From the NCBI GenBank assembly GCA_028821515.1, contig JAPPGA010000071.1:1-64000 (forward strand): 64,000 nucleotides of DNA, read 5' to 3'. Shown here piece by piece: positions 16,898 through 25,157 of this stretch. Origin of the DNA: Gammaproteobacteria bacterium (lineage in GTDB: Bacteria > Pseudomonadota > Gammaproteobacteria > Pseudomonadales > Azotimanducaceae). Made by a program: the position numbers and the translations under genes. How positions within the stretch are numbered: the stretch's first letter is position 1; the number at the start of each line of letters is the position of its first letter. The notes beneath the pieces are model-generated. The model ran no database searches, was not told the DNA's origin, and saw nothing but the letters and a program-made list of their open reading frames with translations.

Positions 16898-18894
16898 TGA
16901 GTGAAGTTACCGCCGGGCGCAACTATTCGGCGTTCGATGCCGAACTGACGCACCAGGCGCTCAACATGCGCCTGTTCATGCGCCTGTTGCGCTGGGCCAG
17001 GCCCTATCGCATCACCCTGGGCACCAGTGCGGCCCTGGTCGTCGTCTGGGCGATGGTTTCGGTGCTCATGCCGATCATTCAGGGGCCCGTGGTGGTGGAC
17101 ACCATCCTGGCGCCGAATGAGTCCGCCGAATCGCGCTTCAACTTCGGGCTGATTGCCGCGACGGAATGGTTGTCCCAACTGTTCTCGATGCCGCCTCTGG
17201 GCGGCGCCGTGATGCTCTTCGTGGGCCTGACCCTCGCGCAACTGCTCATCATGGTTGGCCACCAGCTCACGTTGTCGAGCGGCGCCCTCAAGACATTGCG
17301 CGACCTGCGGCTCGACCTGTTCGCTTCCCTCGAGCACAAACCCGCCTCATTCTACGATCACGTGGCCGTGGGGCGTGTGATGACGCGGGTTACGAACGAC
17401 GTGGAGAACCTCTTTCGGCTGTTGAGGGAGTTCGTCGCCCTCGCGGGGCAATTCGTCCCCTTCTTCTTCGCGATGGTCATGATGCTGGTCTACAGCGCGG
17501 AGCTTACGGGCATCGTGTTGCTGATCATTCCGGCCGCCGCCGTCGCCACGTACATATTCCGCATCGCGATGCGGGAGATCTTCCGCCTGGTACGGGATTC
17601 GATGTCGGCCCTGAACCAGTACCTGCAGGAAGACCTGATGGGCATCGAGGTCGTGCAACTCTCCGGCCGCGAAGAGATGAACGCCCAGGAGTACCGGGTG
17701 CTCAACCAGGAGAACCGGAACCAGGAGTATCGCGCCATCAACTACGAGGTCGTGTTCGAGACGTTCAACACGAGCCTGACCAGCATCGCCATCGCTGTCA
17801 TCATCTGGTACGGCGGCGGCCAGGTTGTGCAGGAGGAGATGACGCTGGGCGCGCTGCTGATGTTCAACATGTACATCAACATGATGATCACGCCGGTGAG
17901 CACGTTCGGCCATTTCTTCAACACGCTGTTCCGCGCCATGGCCTCCGGCGAACGCATCTTCCAGGCGATCGACTGGGACGAGCGGTTGCGCGAGCCGGAG
18001 CATCCGGCCCGGTTGCCGGAGCGGCTTGAAGGGCGCGTCGAGTTCCGCAACGCGCGCTTCGCGTACGCGGCCAGCGATCCGGTGCTGCGCGATGTCTCCT
18101 TCTCCATTTCCCCGGGAGAGAAGTTGGCGGTGGTTGGTCCCACCGGCGCCGGCAAGAGCACCATCATTCGCTTGCTGGCGCGTTTCTACGACTTCGACGA
18201 CGGGATGATCTTTGTCGACGGCATCGACGTGAACCACATCGCAAGCGGTGATCTGCGCAAGCGGGTAGGTGTGGTGCTGCAGGACTTCCACATCTTCTCC
18301 GGCACGGTCCTCGAGAACATTTCGCTCAATGACCCCGGCATATCCCGCGAACGCGCCCAATGGGCGGCCCGCGCGGTGAACGCCGACGGGTTCATTCGCG
18401 ATCTGGCGGACGGATACGAGACGGAACTCGCGGAGCGCGGTCACAACCTGTCGCAGGGGCAGCAACAGTTGCTCGCATTTGCGCGGGTACTGGCTTCGGA
18501 CCCGGAGATACTGGTGCTCGACGAGGCCACATCGAGCATCGACACGGGCACCGAACTCATCATCCAGGACGCGTTGCACAAGCTGACCCACGGGCGCACG
18601 TGCATCATCATCGCCCACCGCCTGCAGACCATTCGCGAGTGCGACCGGATCCTGGTGCTGGACCAGGGGATGATGAAAGAGCTTGGCACTCACGAGGAAC
18701 TGATCGCCAAGCGGGGCATCTACTTCACGCTGCACGAGCTTCAGTTCCAGGACAGCGTTGGGGCGGCGGAGCTGGCCCTGCGGAAGCGCCGGGAGGACGA
18801 GCGTCCGCGGTGGGTAGACATGAGCGACGAAGACGACGAGGACGACGACGATGTGCTCGGTCGTCGCGGCATGAGGACAGCCCGTCGAACCTGA
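16897..18894 (+). CDS. ABC exporter half-transporter, catalytic partner (MdlB-like)
   Basis: Exporter membrane domain (about 40-345) plus ATPase with intact Walker A GPTGAGKST (414-422), signature LSQGQ (518-522) and Walker B ILVLDEATSSID, catalytic Glu543. Here the signature is LSQGQ rather than LSGGQ, while the partner has LSGGE but lacks the catalytic Glu, so one composite site is canonical and the other degenerate. The C-terminus ends in an acidic run (about 641-652, many Asp/Glu) followed by a basic tail (GRRGMRTARRT), which is not a usual part of the family. Exported lipid, drug or peptide substrate cannot be told from sequence. Confidence 0.95.
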   Translation: MSEVTAGRNYSAFDAELTHQALNMRLFMRLLRWARPYRITLGTSAALVVVWAMVSVLMPIIQGPVVVDTILAPNESAESRFNFGLIAATEWLSQLFSMPPLGGAVMLFVGLTLAQLLIMVGHQLTLSSGALKTLRDLRLDLFASLEHKPASFYDHVAVGRVMTRVTNDVENLFRLLREFVALAGQFVPFFFAMVMMLVYSAELTGIVLLIIPAAAVATYIFRIAMREIFRLVRDSMSALNQYLQEDLMGIEVVQLSGREEMNAQEYRVLNQENRNQEYRAINYEVVFETFNTSLTSIAIAVIIWYGGGQVVQEEMTLGALLMFNMYINMMITPVSTFGHFFNTLFRAMASGERIFQAIDWDERLREPEHPARLPERLEGRVEFRNARFAYAASDPVLRDVSFSISPGEKLAVVGPTGAGKSTIIRLLARFYDFDDGMIFVDGIDVNHIASGDLRKRVGVVLQDFHIFSGTVLENISLNDPGISRERAQWAARAVNADGFIRDLADGYETELAERGHNLSQGQQQLLAFARVLASDPEILVLDEATSSIDTGTELIIQDALHKLTHGRTCIIIAHRLQTIRECDRILVLDQGMMKELGTHEELIAKRGIYFTLHELQFQDSVGAAELALRKRREDERPRWVDMSDEDDEDDDDVLGRRGMRTARRT

Positions 18895-19023
18895 TGTAAG
18901 AGCGTCCGCGGGAGATTTTCCAAAGTTCTCGCATCGCGCCCCAAAACGAGTACACTCGAACGCTAACTGACTCCGACGGTATCGGAGCGACAGGGGAAAT
19001 CAGGGACAACCCAAGGGGAAAAA

Positions 19024-20208
19024 ATGCGTGACGTCGTAGTAGTGGATAGCGTGCGTACCGGTTTGGCCAAGTCATTCCGTGGCAGTTTCAACCTGACCCG
19101 GTCCGATGACATGCTGGCGCATCTCATCGATGCCTTGCTGGAAAGGAATCCGAAGATTGCTCCCGACGAAGTCGAGGATGTCGTCGTTGGTGCGGCCAGC
19201 CATGCCGGCGAGCAGGACGGCAATCTCGCCCGCCTGGCGGTCGTGCTCTCGAAACTCCCGATCACGACTGCGGGGATGACCATCAACCGGTTCTGCTCCT
19301 CCGGCCTGCAGTCGATCGCGATCGCTTCTAACCAGATCGCATCCGGGCAGACGCAGATCGCGATAGCGGGTGGCGTGGACTCCATCTCCATGCGCAACCG
19401 GCAGACGGCGGCGAAGGCCGATCAGAACAAGCGTCTGCTGGAAGAGAAGCCCGCAATTTTCATGGCGATGGGCAATACGGCGGAAGTCGTCGCGCGCCGC
19501 TACCAGGTGACGCGCGAAATGCAGGACGTCTACGCGCTGCAGAGCCAGAAGCGGTATGCCAAGGCGCAGGAAGACGGCCGCATGGCGGAAGAAATCGTTC
19601 CGATGTCCGCGACAATGCTGGTGGTCGACAGGGAGACCGGCGAGGAAAGCCATGCCGACGTCGTCGTCAACCGGGACGAGTGCAACCGTCCGACCAGCAC
19701 CATCGAAGGCCTGGCCGGGCTGCCGCCCGCATTCGAGGAAGACGGCACGGTGACGGCCGGCAACGCGTCGCAGCTCTCCGACGGCGCATCGATGACCCTG
19801 CTCATGAGCGCCGAGCGCGCGGAGCAACTCGGTGTCGAACCGATGGGCATCTACCGTGGATTCACCGTCGCGGCATGCGAACCCGACGAGATGGGCATCG
19901 GGCCTGTGTTCGCGATTCCCCGGCTGCTCGAGAACGTCGGGCTGAAGCAGGACGATATCGACCTGTGGGAACTGAACGAGGCGTTCGCCTCCCAGTGTGT
20001 CTATTGCCGGGACGAACTTGGGCTGGACAACGAGAAATACAACGTCAATGGCGGCAGCATCGCCATTGGCCATCCCTTCGGCATGACGGGCTCCCGCCTG
20101 ACCGGGTCGATCCTTCGAGAACTGAAACGCCGCGACGAGAAATACGGCGTGGTGACGATGTGCATCGGCGGCGGACAGGGCGCGGCAGGTCTGTTCGAAG
20201 CCGTGTAG
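19024..20208 (+). CDS. Acetyl-CoA acyltransferase (thiolase, degradative type)
   Basis: Thiolase superfamily, 394 residues. Nucleophile Cys91 in [10 protein letters not shown], His350 in [11 protein letters not shown], and second Cys380 in MCIGGGQG are all present, as is the NEAFASQ motif (degradative thiolases usually have NEAFA). It probably performs thiolytic cleavage of 3-ketoacyl-CoA in beta-oxidation, or acetoacetyl-CoA formation. A purine-rich stretch (AAGGGGAAAA) lies directly before the ATG. The upstream gap (18895-19023) contains CGAGT-ac-ACTCG (about 18948-18959), a short inverted repeat that could be an operator. Confidence 0.95.
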   Translation: MRDVVVVDSVRTGLAKSFRGSFNLTRSDDMLAHLIDALLERNPKIAPDEVEDVVVGAASHAGEQDGNLARLAVVLSKLPITTAGMTINRFCSSGLQSIAIASNQIASGQTQIAIAGGVDSISMRNRQTAAKADQNKRLLEEKPAIFMAMGNTAEVVARRYQVTREMQDVYALQSQKRYAKAQEDGRMAEEIVPMSATMLVVDRETGEESHADVVVNRDECNRPTSTIEGLAGLPPAFEEDGTVTAGNASQLSDGASMTLLMSAERAEQLGVEPMGIYRGFTVAACEPDEMGIGPVFAIPRLLENVGLKQDDIDLWELNEAFASQCVYCRDELGLDNEKYNVNGGSIAIGHPFGMTGSRLTGSILRELKRRDEKYGVVTMCIGGGQGAAGLFEAV

Positions 20209-20241
20209 GAACAGACGGAGGGCGGTGTTAGACTGCTGGTA

Positions 20242-20874
20242 ATGAACCGCGGCGCGGCAGGAAGGAAACTCGTCGCATCGACCGACTCGTTGAGCCAGGC
20301 CACGGCGGATTGTGTGCGCCGCGCGGCAGTCCGATATGCCGCCTCGCTATTGTTCCTTGGCAGCGGCTCCATTGCCCTGGCCGCCGGCAGCGACAACCTC
20401 TATCAGGCACACACGAATGAAGAGTTGTCGGAACTCGCCGCCGACTGGGAATCCCTGACCACGGAAGAGCGTCGCGACTACTTCATCGAGGTACGTCGCC
20501 GCATGGCGGAAGCCGTCAAGAATCGCGCCGAACCGCCTCCGATCGTGGGAGAGCGTCGGTTCGGCCGAATCATCCGCCAGCCGGACGGTTCGGTGCTGCA
20601 CATCGAAGGCGTCGTGCGCTATCGGGATCGCGATGCGGCCGGTGCCGAGGAGCCGTCGGACTACGGTACCGGGTTTGAGCAGCGGGCGGAGCAGACAGCG
20701 GAACGTGGGTCCTCCGCCCCAGTCCCGCCCGTCATGACAGTAGGCGTTGTCGGCGAGACGGAAGTGGTCGCCGAAAAAGCCGAAAAAGCCCAAGAAGCCC
20801 AAGAAGCCGAAGAAGAAGAGATTCCGGAGACGACGGCCAGGGAGCGTGCGCAGGGCGCTGACGGACGCGAGTAA
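20242..20874 (+). CDS. Secreted or periplasmic acidic protein of unknown function (210 aa)
   Basis: An N-terminal region with basic residues then a hydrophobic stretch (YAASLLFLGSGSIALAAG) looks like a long signal peptide cut after about residue 47. The mature part has a helical segment (LAADWESLTTEERRDYFIE) resembling small periplasmic proteins that bind via WxxLT..ER repeats, then a Gly/Asp-containing middle and an Ala/Glu/Lys-rich tail encoded by a 9-bp tandem repeat. It lies directly before the two-component pair with a 20-base gap and may be co-transcribed. No function is assigned. Confidence 0.7.
   Translation: MNRGAAGRKLVASTDSLSQATADCVRRAAVRYAASLLFLGSGSIALAAGSDNLYQAHTNEELSELAADWESLTTEERRDYFIEVRRRMAEAVKNRAEPPPIVGERRFGRIIRQPDGSVLHIEGVVRYRDRDAAGAEEPSDYGTGFEQRAEQTAERGSSAPVPPVMTVGVVGETEVVAEKAEKAQEAQEAEEEEIPETTARERAQGADGRE
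20770..20814 (+). repeat. 9-bp tandem repeat in the tail of the acidic protein
   Basis: Five 9-base units (gccgaaaaa twice, gcccaagaa twice, gccgaagaa once) encode AEK-AEK-AQE-AQE-AEE. Being a multiple of three, copy changes would only lengthen or shorten the charged tail. Confidence 0.8.
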
Positions 20875-20894
20875 GCGTCACTGGTTGAACTGCC

Positions 20895-21617
20895 ATGAGT
20901 AGCGCCACCATGAGTAGCGGTAGCGATAGCGCGACTCTGCTCGTCGTGGATGACGATGCCGAGATACGCGAGCTGATCCAGGCATACCTTGACAAACAGG
21001 GTTATCGCGTAATCTGCGCTGAAGACGGACCGGCGATGGATGAAGCGCTGTCGTCGTCATCTATCGATCTCATCCTGCTCGATCTCATGTTGCCCGGCGA
21101 GGACGGCCTGTCGATCGCCAAGCGCATCAAGCAGACGCGCAATACGCCGATCATCATGGTTTCCGCACAGGGAGAGGAAGTGGATCGGATCGTCGGTCTA
21201 GAGATCGGCGCCGACGACTACATCGCCAAGCCATTCAATCCGCGCGAGTTGCTGGCTCGCATCCGCGCGGTCATGCGTCGGAATACAGTGGCGGAACCGG
21301 ACCGCCAGGTGGTCGAGTTCGGCACCTATCGGCTGGACCTCGATGCGCATCGGCTCACCGAGGGAAAGCACACGGTTCCATTGACTTCCGGCGAATTCGA
21401 CCTGTTGAGCGTGCTCGTGCAGCATCCGAACCGGGTCCTTGATCGTGACCGCATCGTGGAACTCCTGAGCAGCGGCCAACGGTCCCCGTTCGACCGTAGC
21501 GTGGATGTTCGGGTCACCCGGCTGCGAAGCAAGATCGAACCCGATCCTTCCACGCCCTGCTACATCAGGACCGTATGGGGCAAGGGGTACATGTTTTGTC
21601 CGGCTGGCCCTGGTTAG
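20895..21617 (+). CDS. ompR: OmpR-family response regulator
   Basis: Receiver domain with acidic pair Asp20/Asp21, phospho-acceptor Asp63 (LILLDLMLPGEDG), Thr/Ser switch (PIIMVSAQ) and Lys112 (YIAKPFNPREL), then a winged-helix output domain (LTSGEFDLLSVLVQHPNRVLDRDRI, RSVDVRVTRLRSKIE, IRTVWGKGYMF). The pattern and 240-residue length fit OmpR. Alternative starts at the next in-frame ATG (20910) would shorten the tail before the first strand. It is paired with the kinase 128 bases downstream. Gene symbol is by similarity; the regulon is unknown. Confidence 0.92.
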   Translation: MSSATMSSGSDSATLLVVDDDAEIRELIQAYLDKQGYRVICAEDGPAMDEALSSSSIDLILLDLMLPGEDGLSIAKRIKQTRNTPIIMVSAQGEEVDRIVGLEIGADDYIAKPFNPRELLARIRAVMRRNTVAEPDRQVVEFGTYRLDLDAHRLTEGKHTVPLTSGEFDLLSVLVQHPNRVLDRDRIVELLSSGQRSPFDRSVDVRVTRLRSKIEPDPSTPCYIRTVWGKGYMFCPAGPG

Positions 21618-21630
21618 CGGTCGTTCGCAA

Positions 21631-21712
21631 CCGTTCGGATAGCGGTTCGAACGGGCGCGTGGGCGTATGCCACCAAGGCAGAAGACAAGACAAGAGAAAA
21701 GGCAGAAGACAA
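21631..21712 (+). repeat. Short inverted and direct repeats between regulator and kinase genes
   Basis: CCGTTCG (21631-21637) and CGAACGG (21648-21654) form a 7-bp inverted repeat with a 10-base spacer. A 12-base direct repeat GGCAGAAGACAA occurs at 21677-21688 and 21701-21712. The hairpin has no T-tract, so it is not a clear terminator; it may lower expression of the kinase relative to the regulator. Confidence 0.35.
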
Positions 21713-21745
21713 TGTCCGGCGAACACGGGTCGGACCCGGTGAATC

Positions 21746-23113
21746 ATGCCGGCTAGGGAAAGAGGCCCCCGGAGAACGGGGTCGCTTCTCGCACGAACCA
21801 ACTTCGTTCTTGGATGGAGCGCGGTCGCGATCGCAGTGACGGCGATCACCGCGACGGACTTTTTCGTCATATCCCCCATGACGGAACGCTCCGCCGATGA
21901 CGAGGCCGGGCTGATCGTGCTGTCCGCGCAGACCTGGGTGGAACTACCCGGAAACACGGACGCGCGCCCCGCTTTCGAATTCGAGATGGCGCGGATGCAT
22001 GACCTGATCATCAGTTCCGACATCAGGGACCTGCCTCTTGCCGACCCGGACAACGACTTCTACGAACTCTTGCGGACCAGGTTGACCGAGCGTCTGGGTG
22101 CGCCCGTACGGCTGTTGGAAGGAGACGACCTGCTGTGGGCGGATATCCAGTTGCCCGCCGCCCGACTGCAGGTGGGTTTCTCGCCCCAGCGCGACGTGGA
22201 TCCACTTTACGTGGCATTGATTATCGGCGTGCTTGGAGCAGTGATCGTCATCGGCACGTCGTATTTCATCGTTCGGCGGATCGCCCGCCCGTTAGAAGAG
22301 ACGGCGACTGCGGTGGAAGCCTTCCGGGGTGCCGAGGGATTCGCGCCCCTGCCGGAGAAAGGGCCGCGAGAACTCGTGACGCTGGCCGCGAGTTTCAATC
22401 GAATGGCGCGGGAGATCAGCGAGCTGCTGGCCAACAGGACGACGCTCCTGGCGGGCATATCCCATGACCTTCGCACACCTCTCGCCCGCATGCGGCTCGC
22501 GCTGGAACTGCTTCCGGAAAACGTCGATACGAAGCTCGTTCAGCGCATGGAGAACAACCTGGAGCGAATGGACGAGTTGATCGGCGACACGTTGCGGTTC
22601 GCGCGCGGCGCCGGCGAAGTCCCCCAGGAACTACCGCTCAAGCCCTTCATAGAGTCGCTCCTCGATGAAGACGTTCCCTTCGAGTGGCGGGGCGACGAAA
22701 ACGTGCGCGTATCGATAGCGACGGGCGCCTTCGAGCGTGTCATGGCGAATCTCATTGCCAATGCCCAACAGCACGCGGGAGACGCTCGCGTCATCGTGGT
22801 GGCGGGGTCCGGCGTGGCGATACACGTGATCGACCAGGGTCCCGGCATTCCCCGTCAACACCGCGAGCGCGTGTTTCAACCCTTCTTCCGTCTCGACGCA
22901 TCGCGCAGTCAGGAAACCGGCGGCAGCGGCCTGGGGCTCGCGATAACGCGGCAACTCTGCCAGGCACACGGCTGGCGCATATCCCTGCGGGATGCACCGG
23001 GCGGCGGCACTGACGCCTGCGTCTCGATTCCGTTGTCGATACAAACTGATACGAAAAAGTCCCCTGCCGAAACGCCTTTGAAACAGCCTTCGAAGATAAT
23101 CGTCTCCTCCTGA
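21746..23113 (+). CDS. envZ: EnvZ-like sensor histidine kinase
   Basis: Two transmembrane helices (about 20-44 and 155-178) bound a periplasmic sensor region of about 110 residues. Then come a HAMP segment (RRIARPLEETATAVEAF), the H-box GISHDLRTPLARMRLALE with His240, the N-box NLIANAQQHA, G1 DQGPGIP and G2 GGSGLGLAI. Length 455 is close to EnvZ (450). Partner of the OmpR-type regulator just upstream. The final 25 residues are Lys/Pro/Ser-rich and not part of the catalytic domain. The stimulus is unknown. Confidence 0.92.
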   Translation: MPARERGPRRTGSLLARTNFVLGWSAVAIAVTAITATDFFVISPMTERSADDEAGLIVLSAQTWVELPGNTDARPAFEFEMARMHDLIISSDIRDLPLADPDNDFYELLRTRLTERLGAPVRLLEGDDLLWADIQLPAARLQVGFSPQRDVDPLYVALIIGVLGAVIVIGTSYFIVRRIARPLEETATAVEAFRGAEGFAPLPEKGPRELVTLAASFNRMAREISELLANRTTLLAGISHDLRTPLARMRLALELLPENVDTKLVQRMENNLERMDELIGDTLRFARGAGEVPQELPLKPFIESLLDEDVPFEWRGDENVRVSIATGAFERVMANLIANAQQHAGDARVIVVAGSGVAIHVIDQGPGIPRQHRERVFQPFFRLDASRSQETGGSGLGLAITRQLCQAHGWRISLRDAPGGGTDACVSIPLSIQTDTKKSPAETPLKQPSKIIVSS

Positions 23114-23174
23114 CGGACGGAGTCGGCGACGAACACCTTCCGTCGGGAAGTGAGGCAATCTCCATTCCCTCTAT

Positions 23175-23239
23175 AGACCTCGTCACATCGAGGTCTCTAG
23201 ACCCGCCGGTTCCCTCTCCAGGCCGGCGGGTCTCTTTTA
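23175..23239 (+). terminator. Rho-independent terminator with a preceding hairpin
   Basis: A perfect 11-bp stem, AGACCCGCCGG (23199-23209) and CCGGCGGGTCT (23223-23233) with a 13-base loop, is followed by CTTTTAT. Just before it AGACCTCG (23175-23182) and CGAGGTCT (23189-23196) form a second 8-bp hairpin. They end the regulator-kinase transcript before the fatty-acid genes. Confidence 0.82.
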
Positions 23240-23351
23240 TCTGCGCCAGGAATTCTCGCTTCAACTCCAGCGCGCCTCCGCTCATGTCGCCTGTTCTGGA
23301 ACGCTTCCGGTTAACATCGCACGGGGGGTGAAGGACTCGGGGGGACGCCGC

Positions 23352-24128
23352 ATGGACTTCAAGGAAATCTCGTACGCGGTGGAAGGGCCGATGGCGCTCA
23401 TCACCATCAACCGCCCGGAGAAGCACAACGCGATCTCCCTCGATACGCTTGAGGAGTTGCATCACGCAGTGCGGCGGGCGGCCAACGATGAAGATGCATG
23501 CGTGATTACGATAACCGGTGCTGGCGGCAGGTCATTCGCCTCGGGTTCGGACCTGTCGGAAGTCCTTTACCGGGACCTCCGGAAAGCACTGGAGCCCATT
23601 GTGCAGGGGCTCGCCGATCAACTTGAGCGCACGCCGAAACCCACCATCGCCGCCATCGACGGCATCTGCATGGGTGGAGGACTCGAGGTGGCGCTGGGGT
23701 GTGACCTGCGCATCGCTACGCCGCGTTCACGCTTCGCGACCCCGGAGGGCAAGCTCGGCATCATCCCGGGCGGAGGTGCGACGGCTCGATTGCCAAGGAT
23801 CGTCGGCCCGGGATGGGCGATGGAGATGATGCTCATGGGCGATCCGATCGACGCTGAACGCGCGCTCTCCATCGGCCTGGTGACGCGTCTCGTAGCGCCG
23901 GAGGAACTGCTCGCGGAAGCACGGCGCATGGCCGACCACCTGGCCGGATTCGCGCCGTTCGTGCCGCGGACGATGAAGGCCATGGTGCGCTTCGGAATGG
24001 ATGCGAGCCTGGCCAGCGCGCAGATGCTTGAGAAGTACGCCCAGGGCGCACTCGTGCAGACCGAGGACAAGGAGGAAGGCATCAGGGCGTTCCTCGAAAA
24101 GCGCAAACCGGATTTCAAGGGGCGGTAG
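23352..24128 (+). CDS. Enoyl-CoA hydratase/isomerase (crotonase family)
   Basis: 258 residues from the ATG at 23352, which follows GGGGGGA at suitable spacing; the frame extends to a GTG at 23328 but with no ribosome binding site. Crotonase features are present: INRPEKHNAIS, oxyanion-hole GAGGRSFASGSDL, GICMGGGLEVALGCDLRIA and TPEGKLGIIPGGGATARL. Probably hydrates 2-enoyl-CoA or isomerises it. Co-directional with the two MaoC-type genes, forming a small acyl-CoA operon; the exact substrate is not deducible. Confidence 0.93.
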   Translation: MDFKEISYAVEGPMALITINRPEKHNAISLDTLEELHHAVRRAANDEDACVITITGAGGRSFASGSDLSEVLYRDLRKALEPIVQGLADQLERTPKPTIAAIDGICMGGGLEVALGCDLRIATPRSRFATPEGKLGIIPGGGATARLPRIVGPGWAMEMMLMGDPIDAERALSIGLVTRLVAPEELLAEARRMADHLAGFAPFVPRTMKAMVRFGMDASLASAQMLEKYAQGALVQTEDKEEGIRAFLEKRKPDFKGR

Positions 24129-24177
24129 CCGTTCCGCGTCAGTTGTTGCACCAAACACTACCTGCGGGGAGAACTGC

Positions 24178-24675
24178 ATGGCCGTAGACAGGTTTCCGAT
24201 TGAAGAGGGACACATCATGATGTTCGCGCGCGCGATCGGCGACGACAATCCGATCTACCACGACCGCGACTATGCGGCGTCCACCGAGTGCGAGGGCATC
24301 GTGGCGCCGCCGACTTTCGTCCAGTCGAGCAACCAGTTCGATCCCGACTACACCATGCGGCCCAGGTCCGGCCAGGCGTGGTTCGGCTCGGGGCGTACCC
24401 CTACGGGCGCCGGGAGAGACCCCAGGGGAGGCGGGCGCCGGCTGGGCGGCGGGCTCCACGCGGAGCAGCGTTTCGAGTACCACCGCCATCCGCGCGTCGG
24501 CGACATCCTGACGGCGACCAAGCGGCCCGGAAAAACCTGGGAGAAGCAGGGTCGGCGATCGGGAAAGCTGATGTTCCGGGAAACCGTGACCGAATACCGG
24601 GACCAGAATGGTGAGCTTGTGATAACCGCTACGGGTGTGGGGGTAAGCACGGAGCGACCGGTCGATCGGACCTGA
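24178..24675 (+). CDS. MaoC-like dehydratase, N-terminal hot-dog type (165 aa)
   Basis: ATG at 24178 follows GGGGAGAA. The sequence FARAIGDDNPIYHDRDYA, IVAPPTFVQS and LHAEQRFEYHRHPRVGDIL matches the FAS1-like/MaoC-N family that pairs with a MaoC-C subunit to make a two-part acyl-CoA hydratase. Between GSGRTPTG and LHAEQRF there is a Gly/Arg-rich stretch (about residues 76-95) encoded by very GC-rich DNA with small palindromes (24388-24455), longer than I expect for the family and perhaps an in-frame insertion. The partner gene follows after 15 bases. Confidence 0.88.
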   Translation: MAVDRFPIEEGHIMMFARAIGDDNPIYHDRDYAASTECEGIVAPPTFVQSSNQFDPDYTMRPRSGQAWFGSGRTPTGAGRDPRGGGRRLGGGLHAEQRFEYHRHPRVGDILTATKRPGKTWEKQGRRSGKLMFRETVTEYRDQNGELVITATGVGVSTERPVDRT

Positions 24676-24690
24676 GGGGGACTCAAGGAG

Positions 24691-25097
24691 ATGGCTTTGA
24701 AGGCGGTCGACCTGCGCGTCGGCGATACGCATACGGAACGCCTGGTCGAAGATCTGACGAGGACGCAGATCGTGCAGTACGCGGGGGCCTCGGGGACTTT
24801 AACCCGGTGCACACGGACGAGGTGTTCGCACGGGAAGTCGCGGGCTATCCGACGATCTTCGCCCACGGCATGCTGACCATGGGCATGACGGGACGCATGT
24901 TGACCGACTACGTGGGTGACGGTCGCCTGACCAAATTCGGCGCGCGCTTCACGAGCCAGGTATGGCCGGGGGACACGCTTGACGCGACGCTGACCGTCAC
25001 CGGCGTCGCAGACGATCTCGTCGAACTGGCGGTGTCCACGGTCAACCAGGACGGCGTCGAGGTGCTGAAGGCGACGGCCCAGGCGCGCGTCGACTGA
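24691..25097 (+). pseudogene. MaoC-like dehydratase, C-terminal partner, interrupted by a one-base frameshift
   Basis: The reading frame starts MALKAVDLRVGDTH and runs to QYAGASG, then shifts. Adding one G to the GGGG run at 24792-24795 restores SGDFNPVHTDEVFA, the hydratase-2 motif with the catalytic Asp and His, continuing to the stop at 25097 as a normal protein of about 135 residues (IFAHGMLTMGMTGRMLTDY, WPGDTLDATLTV). As written the gene encodes only a 61-residue fragment. Because everything else is intact, a recent mutation or a sequencing error in the homopolymer is likely. It should pair with the upstream MaoC-like subunit. Confidence 0.82.
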
Positions 25098-25157
25098 CGA
25101 ACCGCCGCAACGTGCACGGTGACCCGCAGGACGTCCTTGGTACGCAGTTGAGTTGAG

